A DNA stretch of 64,000 nt from positions 748,501 through 812,500 of the forward strand of contig NZ_CP016534.2 in assembly GCF_001687565.2 (NCBI RefSeq). The letters run 5' to 3'. Positions within the stretch are counted from its first letter, which is position 1. Every line of letters begins with the position of its first letter. The DNA comes from Planococcus antarcticus DSM 14505. GTDB lineage: Bacteria; Bacillota; Bacilli; Bacillales_A; Planococcaceae. The notes beneath the pieces are model-generated. The model saw only the letters and a list, made by a program, of their open reading frames with translations. It had not been told where the DNA came from and searched no databases. Position numbers and translations under genes: made by a program. This document shows positions 33,273 to 41,748 of the stretch, one piece after another.

Positions 33273-34304
33273 ATGAAAAAAATAGTTTTGTTAACTTTAT
33301 TCATGCTTGTAGCTTTATCCATGGTTTTAGCAGGTTGTGGCACTGATGAAAGCTCAGGTTCCGAGGGCGAAGGTGCTGAAAAAATCAAGCTGATTGCAGC
33401 GCATAATCAAACAACACCAGATACTCCATACTCTGTAGGTTTAGAGAAATTTAAAGAAGTCGTGGAAAGTGAATCTGATGGCAATATCGAAGTAGAAGTG
33501 CATGAAGGAACAATCGGAACAGAAGAGTCCGAGTTAGTGGAAAAGCTCAAATTAGGAGCAGCTGACGTGGTTCTTGTCTCTCCAGGTTTTATGACGCAAA
33601 CAGGCATAGAAGAAGTAGATTTATTCGCGCTTCCATATTTGTTCGATAGTTTTGATCATTGGGAAGAAGTGGTTGACGGAGAAGTAGGCGAAGAAGTTGC
33701 TTCAATCGTAAATGAAAAATCGAATAATGATTTTAAAATTGTAGGATACTGGTCTGCGGGAGTAAGACATTTCTATGGCAAAGCTCCACTTGAAAAAATG
33801 GATGATTTAAATGGCATGACCATCAGAACACAAACTTCAGGAGTTGTTTCTGATTTCTGGAAGCAAGCAGGCGCTGTCCCTACATCTGTAGCTTGGGGTG
33901 AATTATATCAAGCATTACAACAAAATGTCGTAGACTCTGCTGAAAACGCGTACCCATATTTCGTGGCGCAAAATCACCATACGACGAAAAATGGTAAATA
34001 CGTTACAGAAACAGCACATGACTATACAACAAGATTTCTATTGGTAAATGGCAATGATTTCGACAAGTATACCGAAGAACAACAAGAAATTATTATGAAT
34101 GCTGCGGAAGCTTCTGTAGTTGCTGAAAGAGAAGCGCTTTACGTTCAAGAAGAAGAATATAAAGAAAAAGCAATCGCTGAAGGCGCTGAAGTTAGCGAAA
34201 TCGATACGGCACCATTTATTGAAATCGCTGAACCTTTGCAAGATCAGGCAACTAAAGATATGGGGACCGAGGATTTACTGGGAAAAATTAGAGATCTTAA
34301 GTAA
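33273..34304 (+). CDS. TRAP transporter substrate-binding lipoprotein (DctP type)
   Basis: A 343-residue solute-binding protein. The N-terminus is a lipoprotein signal ending in LAGC, followed by a Ser/Glu/Gly-rich linker. Core motifs fit DctP proteins: IKLIAAHNQTTPDTPYSVG, EVHEGTIGTEESELVEKLKL, GYWSAGVRHFYG, the arginine-bearing LNGMTIRTQTSGV (about residue 180, carboxylate contact in the family) and WGELYQALQQNVVDSAENA. Ligands are usually carboxylates, including uronates. GGAGG lies 7 bases before the ATG at 33273; an ATG at 33270 is the alternative. Confidence 0.9.
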   Translation: MKKIVLLTLFMLVALSMVLAGCGTDESSGSEGEGAEKIKLIAAHNQTTPDTPYSVGLEKFKEVVESESDGNIEVEVHEGTIGTEESELVEKLKLGAADVVLVSPGFMTQTGIEEVDLFALPYLFDSFDHWEEVVDGEVGEEVASIVNEKSNNDFKIVGYWSAGVRHFYGKAPLEKMDDLNGMTIRTQTSGVVSDFWKQAGAVPTSVAWGELYQALQQNVVDSAENAYPYFVAQNHHTTKNGKYVTETAHDYTTRFLLVNGNDFDKYTEEQQEIIMNAAEASVVAEREALYVQEEEYKEKAIAEGAEVSEIDTAPFIEIAEPLQDQATKDMGTEDLLGKIRDLK

Positions 34305-34380
34305 ATGGAAGCTTATTAAAGGGGAGGGAGGTAGGCTTGCTTATTCTTCCTTTTAATCTTTTGTTGAGAGGACGTTAAAT

Positions 34381-34863
34381 ATGGTTAAACTTCTAGAAAA
34401 AACGCAAATGACTATTGGTGTTATTACGTTGTCGATATTTTTTATTGCGATTATCATTCAAATTGTATCCCGCCATATGGGCGTATCCATCATCTGGACA
34501 GAAGAAGTAGCCAATTATTCATTTATTTGGTCTATTTTCATGGGCGCATCTGTCATGGTGAATCAAAAAGAACATTTTAGTTTTGACTTTTTAACGCTGA
34601 AGTTTAAAGGAAGAAAGAAAGCCGGATTGCTGCTTTTTATCGACACGATTGTTTTATTGTTTGCGCTAGCTCTTTTGTATTATGGAATTGAAGCAGCAAG
34701 TACATTTTGGAACTATAATTGGGTGGCATTGCCAGAGATGAAAATGGGCTATGTATGGATTTCCCTTCCGATTATGGGGTTAACAATGGCTATTTACTCA
34801 ATTAATCATTTAGTTAACGGTCTTAAAGACTTAAAGGCACTCAAAAGGGGGACTAGTACATGA
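34381..34863 (+). CDS. TRAP transporter small membrane subunit (DctQ type)
   Basis: A 160-residue protein with four transmembrane segments (about residues 11-32, 46-62, 86-107 and 125-146) and the family piece ITWTEE-like IIWTEEVANYSFIWSIFMGA. It is the small subunit that pairs with the large permease. Its stop overlaps the start of the large subunit as ATGA, so synthesis of the two is coupled. Confidence 0.88.
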   Translation: MVKLLEKTQMTIGVITLSIFFIAIIIQIVSRHMGVSIIWTEEVANYSFIWSIFMGASVMVNQKEHFSFDFLTLKFKGRKKAGLLLFIDTIVLLFALALLYYGIEAASTFWNYNWVALPEMKMGYVWISLPIMGLTMAIYSINHLVNGLKDLKALKRGTST

Positions 34864-36152
34864 TCGGTTTTATACTCATTGCTGTGTTTCTAGTCCTTAT
34901 GTTTATTGGAGTTCCGATCGCTTTTGTTATCGGCATTGTTTCGTTTATCGGTGTGTTCAGCATCGAGGCACTACCGGAAGTAACGGTACCGATTAAAATG
35001 CTCAACGGAATCGATTCCTTTGTGCTTTTGGCAGTGCCTTTGTTCATTTTGGCAGCTAATTTAATGAACCACGGGAAAATATCACAAAAACTAATCGATT
35101 TGTCACTGTCAGTTGTGGGTCATATAAGAGGTGGTTTGGCTCATTCCAACATTTTGGTTTCGATGATTTTCGCGGGAGTTTCCGGTGCAGCACAAGCGGA
35201 TACGGCAGGAGTTGGGAAAATCCTGATTCCAAATATGAAAAAACAAGGATATGACACGGAAACGGCAGTTGCTGTTACGGCTGCTTCTTCCACCATTGGT
35301 GTCATCATTCCACCAAGTATTCCAATGATTATTTTTGCCGGCTTAACGAATGCTTCTATCGGTGCTCTATTTCTTGGCGGAATTGTTCCAGGAATTTTAA
35401 TCGGAGTCGGCATGATGATTTTCCTTTATTTTATGGCTTTGAAAAAAGGTTACCCACGTTCGGAACGAGCTTCTGCTAGCCAATTTTTCAAATTATTGCT
35501 TGAGACATTTCCAGCTTTACTAACACCAATTATTATTATTGGTGGAATTATCACTGGATTCTTTACAGCAACTGAAGCTGCGGCTATTGCGTCGCTTTAT
35601 ACTTTTGCAATTAGCATGTTTTATTATAAAACATTAAAATTAACCGATGTGCCAGGTATCTTAAAAGATACACTCGCATTAAGTTCTCTTTCGCTATTTG
35701 CACTGGCTGCAGCAAGCGCTTTAGGTGAATTAATGAGTTATTATCAATTATCAGTAATTGCACAAGATTTCTTTGTGAATAACGTGGGTACAAAATGGCT
35801 ATTCATCATTATCATCATTTTTTTCTTCTTGTTTATTGGTACGTTTATGGATGCTATTCCGGCAATGATCTTATTTGTTCCAATCATTTTGCCGACGGCA
35901 ACGTTATTTGAAATGGATCCTGTTCACTTAGGATTAATCGTTGTTATGACATTAGCAATCGGACTGGTTACGCCTCCATACGGGTTATGTCTATTACTGG
36001 CAGCGAAAATTGGGGATTTAAGTATAGAAAAATCGTTGTTGGCAATTTTGCCATACATCGCCATCATTATGGTAGTTCTTCTATTCGTAGCATTCTTCCC
36101 AGAAATCGCTTTTTACTTACCGAAACTAATTAACCCAGATTTGTTCATCTAA
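34860..36152 (+). CDS. TRAP transporter large permease subunit (DctM type)
   Basis: A 430-residue polytopic membrane protein of the DctM/SiaM type, the sodium-driven conducting subunit. It has GVPIAFVIG near the start, SVAQADTAGVGKILIP-like GAAQADTAGVGKILIP, AASSTIGVIIPPSIPMIIFA (about residue 141) and VTPPYGLCLLLAAKIG near the C-terminus, matching the elevator-domain hairpins. Twelve or so membrane segments are expected. Together with the DctP and DctQ genes it forms a complete TRAP system for a carboxylate such as a sugar acid. Confidence 0.9.
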   Translation: MIGFILIAVFLVLMFIGVPIAFVIGIVSFIGVFSIEALPEVTVPIKMLNGIDSFVLLAVPLFILAANLMNHGKISQKLIDLSLSVVGHIRGGLAHSNILVSMIFAGVSGAAQADTAGVGKILIPNMKKQGYDTETAVAVTAASSTIGVIIPPSIPMIIFAGLTNASIGALFLGGIVPGILIGVGMMIFLYFMALKKGYPRSERASASQFFKLLLETFPALLTPIIIIGGIITGFFTATEAAAIASLYTFAISMFYYKTLKLTDVPGILKDTLALSSLSLFALAAASALGELMSYYQLSVIAQDFFVNNVGTKWLFIIIIIFFFLFIGTFMDAIPAMILFVPIILPTATLFEMDPVHLGLIVVMTLAIGLVTPPYGLCLLLAAKIGDLSIEKSLLAILPYIAIIMVVLLFVAFFPEIAFYLPKLINPDLFI

Positions 36153-36188
36153 ACGGCGAGTAAATTTGAAAAAGAAAGGAAGATTTGG

Positions 36189-36473
36189 ATGGTTACGAGA
36201 GAGATTTTATCGAGTCAAGGATCTGTCATGGTAGTAAAAGTTCAATTAGCTGAAGGATTTGCTGGAGACGTCGATCAGCATCCCGAAGAGCAAGTCAGCT
36301 ATATTGAAAAAGGACAAGTGGAATTTGAAGTTGATGGCCACAAAACAATGTTGAATGTAGGAGATACACAATATATTCCTTCTAATAGCAAACATCAAGT
36401 GAAAGTATTGAAAGAATGTACCATTTTGGATATTTTCACACCGATCCGACAAGACTTGCTAGACAAGATTTGA
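36189..36473 (+). CDS. kdgF: Small cupin, KdgF-like uronate-linearising protein
   Basis: A 94-residue single cupin. It has HPEEQVSYIEKGQVEFEVDG (motif 1, with the metal-binding His and Glu), GDTQYIPSNSKHQV (motif 2 with His) and the C-terminal LDIFTPIRQD, which closely follows the KdgF pattern. KdgF converts 4,5-unsaturated monouronates from pectin or alginate to the linear 5-keto-4-deoxy form. The neighbouring KDG kinase and KDPG aldolase fit this. Small cupins are easily confused, so the function is probable and not certain. AAAGGAAGATTTGG precedes the ATG. Confidence 0.72.
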   Translation: MVTREILSSQGSVMVVKVQLAEGFAGDVDQHPEEQVSYIEKGQVEFEVDGHKTMLNVGDTQYIPSNSKHQVKVLKECTILDIFTPIRQDLLDKI

Positions 36474-36603
36474 TGAACGGCAGGAAAAAGAAGAAGCAAT
36501 AACACCTCTCCTGTTTTTTAATTAAAGCGAATATCTGTATTTCTTGCTTGGGACAATAAAGATATTGTCCGAAATTATAGGCTCATTGATAGGAGTGAAG
36601 ATT

Positions 36604-37560
36604 TTGTCAAAAGAATTTAGTATTTTTACATTAGGTGATGCATTAATTACTTTTGATCCTTCAGAAACAGGTCCTTTGCGTTACGTTCCAAGCTTTACAC
36701 GGAGAGTCGGGGGAGCAGAATTGAACTTTGCTATCGGATGTGCTCGATTAGGATTGCATATAAAATGGGCAAGCAGGTTGGGCGGAGACGAATTTGCCCG
36801 AGTGATTTATAATTTCGCAAGGGGCGAAGGGGTCGATATGACAAATGTTGAATTCGTAGAAGGATATCCCTCTTCATTGAATTTTAAGGAGATCCGGGAA
36901 GATGGTACGGGGAAAACATTCTATTATCGTTACAATTCACCAATCTTGACGATGGTTCCAGAAGATATAAAGGAAGAGATGTTAGAAGGTATCGACCTTA
37001 TTCATCTGACTGGAGTATTTTTGGCAATAAATCCGAAAAATTTAGAAATCACCAAACGGGTACTGGAAATTGCCAGAGAAAAAGATATCACGGTTTCCTT
37101 TGATCCTAACATCCGCTTAAAGCTTTGGACTTTGGAACAAGCGAAAGCGGCTTATCAAGAGATTTTTCCTTTTGTCGATATTCTTCTGACAGGATTGGAT
37201 GAAATTGAAATGATCATCGGTGATACATCTCCAAAAGCGCTTGAGAACTGCGCGAAACATTATGAAATTCAACAATTGGTTGTCAAAGATGGAGTCAACG
37301 GCGCAAAAGTGCTGTATGACAAGACTTGGTATGCAAAAGAAGCATTTTCTATAAAGCCGATTGACACAGTAGGTGCGGGAGATGGCTTTGACGCGGGTTA
37401 TATCTACTCAGTCCTGAACGGCTTCTCTCCGGGGAGAGCACTCGAATTCGCCAACGCTGTAGGCGCATTAGTGACCACCGTTTCGGGGGACAATGAAGGC
37501 CTTCCTTATTTGGAAGAAGTGCAGGCATTGATTGGCAATGAAAAAGTAATTGAACGATAA
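36604..37560 (+). CDS. kdgK: 2-keto-3-deoxygluconate kinase (PfkB family)
   Basis: A 318-residue ribokinase-type sugar kinase. FTLGDALITFDPSETGPLRY starts the fold, VGGAELNFAIGCARLG (about residue 38) is the substrate-binding GG region, and the C-terminal DTVGAGDGFDAGYIYSVLNG (about 260) is the PfkB signature 2 with the catalytic Asp and anion hole. It phosphorylates KDG to KDPG. I place the start at a TTG at 36604 with AGGAGTGA 5 bases upstream; the longer frame from 36544 adds a segment foreign to the family. It is followed by the aldolase that consumes its product. Confidence 0.85.
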   Translation: MSKEFSIFTLGDALITFDPSETGPLRYVPSFTRRVGGAELNFAIGCARLGLHIKWASRLGGDEFARVIYNFARGEGVDMTNVEFVEGYPSSLNFKEIREDGTGKTFYYRYNSPILTMVPEDIKEEMLEGIDLIHLTGVFLAINPKNLEITKRVLEIAREKDITVSFDPNIRLKLWTLEQAKAAYQEIFPFVDILLTGLDEIEMIIGDTSPKALENCAKHYEIQQLVVKDGVNGAKVLYDKTWYAKEAFSIKPIDTVGAGDGFDAGYIYSVLNGFSPGRALEFANAVGALVTTVSGDNEGLPYLEEVQALIGNEKVIER

Positions 37561-37582
37561 AGTAAAATAAGGGGGCATTAAT

Positions 37583-38200
37583 TTGTTGAGATATTCTATT
37601 CTTTCACAGCTTGAAAGTGCGAAGGTGATTGCGGTAATCAGGGGCGGTAGCGCGAAAGAAGCGATTGAATTGTCTAGAGCAGCGATTGAAGGCGGTATCC
37701 GTGCGATCGAGTTAACCTATACAACGCCTCAAGTGGAAAAAGTTTTTGATGCTTTAGCTCAAGAAGATGTTCTACTGGGAGCGGGTTCAGTACTTGACAC
37801 TGAAACAGCGCGACATGCAATTTTAGCAGGAGCCAAATTTATCGTAAGTCCCAGTTACATGAAAGAGATCTCGCCTCTTTGCAATCGGTACAGCATCCCT
37901 TACTTGCCTGGCTGCACTACACTGCGTGAAATGGTTAAGTCACTGGAGGGGGGAAGTGATATCATCAAATTGTTCCCAGCAAATAATATTGATCCATCAT
38001 TCATCAAATCAATTAATGGACCGCTCCCGAATGTCCGTGTTATGCCAACAGGGGGAATTAACCTAAACAACATGTCAGATTGGCTGACTGCTGGTGCTGT
38101 GGCAGTTGGCATCGGCAGCGATTTGAATAAGGCTTACGCTTCTGGCGGCTTTGCAGCTGCTGTTGAGCTTAGTCGGAAATATATGGAGAAGGTACGATGA
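37583..38200 (+). CDS. eda: 2-keto-3-deoxy-6-phosphogluconate aldolase
   Basis: A 205-residue class I aldolase of the KDPG/KHG family, cleaving KDPG to pyruvate and glyceraldehyde 3-phosphate. KVIAVIRGGSAKEA contains the proton-relay region, RAIELTYTTP holds the catalytic Glu (about residue 42), and SDIIKLFPANNI (about 127) holds the Schiff-base Lys; MPTGGINLNN and AVGIGSDL bind phosphate. TTG start with AAGGGGG upstream. It is the last gene of the cluster and is followed by repeat R5 with its terminator. Confidence 0.88.
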   Translation: MLRYSILSQLESAKVIAVIRGGSAKEAIELSRAAIEGGIRAIELTYTTPQVEKVFDALAQEDVLLGAGSVLDTETARHAILAGAKFIVSPSYMKEISPLCNRYSIPYLPGCTTLREMVKSLEGGSDIIKLFPANNIDPSFIKSINGPLPNVRVMPTGGINLNNMSDWLTAGAVAVGIGSDLNKAYASGGFAAAVELSRKYMEKVR

Positions 38201-38228
38201 AGTTAGCGACAGTCGGAACCAATTGGAT

Positions 38229-38399
38229 AAAACCGTGTCCTTGTGTCAGCGACAATTTACGCTATGCAAGAAAGCTGCTTGTCCAAAAGCCATTCCCGTT
38301 TATTTAGGGAATGGCTTTTGTGTTTTTATAGGGAGTACCAAGTATTTCTAATTGAAGCGCTCATAGTGGACTTGAGGGGAATTATGGGAGTAATTAGAT
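38229..38399. repeat. Dispersed intergenic repeat, copy R5, with terminator
   Basis: GTGTCCTTGTGTCAG, then TTTACGCTATGCAAGAAAGC, an internal terminator, TTTCTAATTGAAGCGCTCA and GGAGTAATTAGATGG. It is collinear with R7 over its whole length. The copy directly follows the aldolase gene and supplies its terminator. Confidence 0.65.
38285..38319 (+). terminator. Terminator inside repeat R5
   Basis: AAAAGCCATTCCC pairs perfectly with GGGAATGGCTTTT around GTTTATTTA. Identical stem to the one in R7. Confidence 0.85.
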
Positions 38400-38453
38400 G
38401 GTTTCTCCAACAAGTTATAGACGAAAGAACACTGAAGCGAAGAGCGGTTTAAC

Positions 38454-38620
38454 GTGGCAAAAAAGAAAAAATAAGATAATCTTGGAGAGGCGCACAGCTA
38501 TCTTGGTGCTCAGCAGCGTAGTTACCTTTCTGTACACACAGTCACTCACAGCAACCGTCACTGTTTGTAGCCGGTTTTACTGGGATACTGGCAATTGTGA
38601 AGACCAACCAAATCAATAAG
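38454..38620 (+). pseudogene. Possible frameshifted small membrane-protein gene
   Basis: One frame reads ILERRTAILVLSSVVTFLY and SLTATVTV. If one T near 38560 is skipped, another frame continues VAGFTGILAIVKTNQINK to a TAG at about 38618-38620. Together they would give a two-helix membrane protein with a basic start. The reading depends on a frameshift and I recognise no family. Confidence 0.3.
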
Positions 38621-38719
38621 TAGAAAAAATTGGACCCGTCAAGGATTTTGCAAGTGGACGAGGTTCCCGTGGTGGGATTTGAAGAGTTTTTGGTCTGGGT
38701 TATAAGGCTGTAGGATTAT

Positions 38720-38914
38720 ATGAATAAGGTCACAGACGATTTTGAAACGATAGTTATCACACAAAAAAACGTCGTTATGATATCCGCTGAGGAATATAAT
38801 AATTTGATGGGAAATCTTCATTTTCTCGACAATGAAACGAATCGCAAGCACTTAATGGAATTCAAAAAAATTGGAGGAAGGCTTGTTCGTTTCACAGAGC
38901 CTTTTGGATGCTGA
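38720..38914 (+). pseudogene. Remnant of a YefM/Phd-type antitoxin
   Basis: The frame starts MNKVTDDFETIVITQKN and continues VVMISAEEYNNLMGNLHFL, the middle of a YefM-type antitoxin. The usual first 15 or so residues (the TYSEARK region) are missing. In the run of seven A at about 38864 the frame slips: the next frame gives SKKLEEGLFVSQSLLDAD and stop, close to the normal family ending. No YoeB-type toxin gene follows. Truncated and frameshifted, so probably inactive. Confidence 0.6.
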
Positions 38915-38954
38915 TTGAATGAATATTATTTTTACAGAATACAGTCGTATAACG

Positions 38955-38998
38955 AAAATGCCACCCTAGAAATCAGCTGATCTTGAAGATGGCATTTA
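38955..38998. terminator. Terminator-like hairpin T4
   Basis: AAAATGCCACCCTAGAAATC pairs imperfectly with GATCTTGAAGATGGCATTT. It belongs to the T1/T2 family, with more mismatches. Confidence 0.55.
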
Positions 38999-39184
38999 TT
39001 TAACGCTCTTTGCAGATAGTCGGTATAGAAGTGATTTGGAAAATACTTGAATTAAAACAAAACCCAATAAAATCACTTATTATAAAATATTTCCGATTCT
39101 TACCAGATTCTAATGTTTCTCTCATTCTTGTCTTACTTTTAAAAGTTATGATTGGTTTGGAAAACAAGTAGAGGATGAATAATT

Positions 39185-39717
39185 TTGAAGGAAAAATTTT
39201 TGATTGGAACGGTAGCTGGAACGGCAATTTTTGGGGGTCTTGGTGGCATCTAACGTCGCAACTCATTCTGGAATTACCGCAGAGCAAGCTCTTTAATCAT
39301 GCGGAAGAGAACATCCAAGAAGTGGAGCTTTCTTTTGAAGAAGACCAAAATTATGATGAAATTCAAATCGAAAGCAGTACTACTGATTACGAATTCAACA
39401 TGGATGCAGTAAAAGGAGAAATCTTAGATCAAAATGCAGAGCAACAAGAAGCTGAGGAAAATCCTTCCGGCAACAGCAACTACCCAAATGAACCAGCAGA
39501 GGTTGCTCTATTTAACGAGTAGGATACAATTATCGAGCAAGTAAATACAGAGAACTTGACTTACTATCTGTCTACTGATAACCAAGGAAACCGCATCATG
39601 TTCCTAGTTGACGGTGAAGGTAAAGAATAATTTAAAACCATTTTCGTCAAATACGAAAACCACTTGAAAATCATTGATGTAAAAAATGGTGGATTGGTGT
39701 ATAGCGGCAACATTTAA
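39185..39717 (+). pseudogene. Decayed PepSY-type exported protein gene
   Basis: Pieces of one protein lie in three frames. A TTG at 39185 opens a signal-like leader (LIGTVAGTAIFGGLGGI); another frame gives VASNVATHSGITAEQAL; the third gives NHAEENIQEVELSFEED, then YEFNMDAVKGEIL, the PepSY fold pattern, and an acidic linker. It stops at a TAG at 39520, and the same frame resumes with DTIIEQVNTENLTYYLS, meets a TAA and ends GGLVYSGNI at 39717. At least two frameshifts and two stops are present. Confidence 0.65.
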
Positions 39718-39761
39718 TTGCCGTAGAACTCAAGCAGTTACAGCATGTAATTAGATAGATC

Positions 39762-39799
39762 AAATACCACCTTCAAACGATTTTGAAGGTGGTATTTTT
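39762..39799. terminator. Rho-independent terminator T5
   Basis: AAATACCACCTTCAAA pairs with TTTGAAGGTGGTATTT around ACGATT... with T run. It follows the PepSY wreck. Just before it, GTAATTAGATAGAT matches the right end of repeat R7. The rest of the gap to 40041 shows no feature. Confidence 0.75.
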
Positions 39800-40041
39800 G
39801 ATTTGTCGGCACGAACAACAGGTATTTACAATTTAAGAATAGGTCAAGATTATTCGTAGAACAAATGGTTTGCGCAAATTGATGGGGAATTCAGGATCGA
39901 TATTTCATCAATTTATCTTATCATCAAATAATGAATGTCGATTTATAAATTAAAGAGAAAATAAAAAAACCAATAGACCCCTTGTTCATGTTTTTACCTC
40001 AAAAGTCAGACAGGTTATAATCAATTCAAGGGGGAATCGAT

Positions 40042-41694
40042 ATGAAATTAAGTAATCTAGAAGCCTATGTACCCGCTAAGCTGTACAACCGCGGTGTGGA
40101 TTATTTTGAGCGTGATTATGTGGAGGAGTTGAGAGAAAACGCACCGAATCGCTGGCATGCGCTTGTGTCAGGCACTAGAGATTATCACGTATCGATCAAT
40201 TTGACCGGAAAAGAAACGGTTTCGTCGACTTCTTGTAACTGTCCTTTCGAATCTGATTCTTTGTGCAAGCATGAAGTAGCGGTATGTCTGGCTATTGTTG
40301 AGTACAAAGAGGAGAATCCTGGCGGTGCGGCGGACGTACTTCCAAAATTAAAAGCAATGAAAAAAGCAGAGCTGCTGAAAATTTTAGAAGACTTGCTGCA
40401 ACAACAACCAGCAGTCAATCAATATTTGGTAGAGAAGTTTTCAGAACCTGTAGAGATGAATGACAACGTGGCACGTCGTCTCATCCGTAAATCAGCCAGT
40501 CGCGCGAGTCGTAGAGGGTTTATTGAATGGGACCGTACGGATGATGCGGTCGAAGGAGCACTCGAGGTCCAAGAGTATTTGGATGCCTTACATCCGCAGA
40601 AAGACAGCGAAATGTTGATTCGCTTCAATTTAATCATCATCGAAGAATGTACAGAAATGCTGCAAATCGCAGATGATTCATCAGGTAGTATTGGCATGGT
40701 TATTGATGAAAGCTTAGCGAATATTCAAGAGGCGATGGAACAATGGCCGGAACAGTTAAGCGAAGAGCGAGTCGATCGCATGCTGGAGCTGCTTTATCCC
40801 CAAATTCTTTTTGGATTGGAACAAGACATCACCAACGCAGCCGAAGAACTAACAGAGTCTGTCATGCAGTGGACTAGTCAAGGGGAGCACAGCGATAAAA
40901 TCTATGGGTTTATTGAGAAAATCATTGCCAGTAAAGAGATGCAAAACAAGACTTACCATTATGATGAAGAACGATTCCGCACTTATCAGTTGGCAATTTT
41001 GCAGGAGCAAGGTAATAAAGAAAAGATTGAGTCATTCTGCCAAAAACACCGGAGTTATCCTGATATCCGCAAAGCGGAAATAGCGCTAGCGCTAAACCAA
41101 GGGGAGTTCAAGAAGGCGGTTCGCTTGTGCGAGGAATCGGAACAACAGGATTCAGCGTTGCCTGGATTGGTGTACGGTTGGAAAGAGCTGCGCTTTAAGG
41201 CGTATGAAGAGTTGAACAGCGTTCCAGAAATGATTGAGCTCGCTTACACGTTTACAGTCGAAGGAAACGAAACGTATTATGGCAAGTTGAAAAATCTAGT
41301 GGACTCCGAACAATGGCCGGCGATGCTAGAAAAACTACTTGTAGAACTGAAAACAAAGGCACGAGGCAAAGCACTTTACGTCATCATCCTTATCGACGAA
41401 AAAAGAACTGAAGACTTGCTGGAATACTGCCGCTCTAATGTCAGTGGAATTGAAACGCTTTATCCGCATTTAATGGGGGATTATCCGCATGAAGTGAATG
41501 AAATTTTTACATCGTACATCTATCGCTCGATTGAATCTGCTTCCGATCGTAAGAAATACCAAGCAGCCTGTGACAAAATCAAGACTTTCCAAAATGCATT
41601 AGGAGCTGAGGCGGCAAGAGGGCTAATTGAAGAACTTAAGTTTATGTACCCGAAACGCAAAGCACTGCTCGACGAGTTGTCGAAGATTCAGTAG
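40042..41694 (+). CDS. SWIM zinc-finger protein
   Basis: A 550-residue protein with an N-terminal SWIM zinc finger: TSCNCPFESDSLCKHEVAVC (about residues 62-82) supplies the CxCx(n)CxH ligands. The rest is helical, with many Glu/Lys-rich repeats resembling a TPR-like array (for example the CEESEQQDSALPGLVYGWKE region). SWIM proteins are thought to bind DNA or protein, and bacterial members often sit beside SNF2 helicases; none is adjacent here. It is followed 54 bases later by a DUF6155 gene, a pairing that may reflect a common function. AGGGGGAATCGAT precedes the ATG. Confidence 0.85.
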   Translation: MKLSNLEAYVPAKLYNRGVDYFERDYVEELRENAPNRWHALVSGTRDYHVSINLTGKETVSSTSCNCPFESDSLCKHEVAVCLAIVEYKEENPGGAADVLPKLKAMKKAELLKILEDLLQQQPAVNQYLVEKFSEPVEMNDNVARRLIRKSASRASRRGFIEWDRTDDAVEGALEVQEYLDALHPQKDSEMLIRFNLIIIEECTEMLQIADDSSGSIGMVIDESLANIQEAMEQWPEQLSEERVDRMLELLYPQILFGLEQDITNAAEELTESVMQWTSQGEHSDKIYGFIEKIIASKEMQNKTYHYDEERFRTYQLAILQEQGNKEKIESFCQKHRSYPDIRKAEIALALNQGEFKKAVRLCEESEQQDSALPGLVYGWKELRFKAYEELNSVPEMIELAYTFTVEGNETYYGKLKNLVDSEQWPAMLEKLLVELKTKARGKALYVIILIDEKRTEDLLEYCRSNVSGIETLYPHLMGDYPHEVNEIFTSYIYRSIESASDRKKYQAACDKIKTFQNALGAEAARGLIEELKFMYPKRKALLDELSKIQ

Positions 41695-41748
41695 ATGAGG
41701 TGAGCTGCACCGAAATGCAATTGGAATAGAAGAAAGGAGGCGTGTTAA

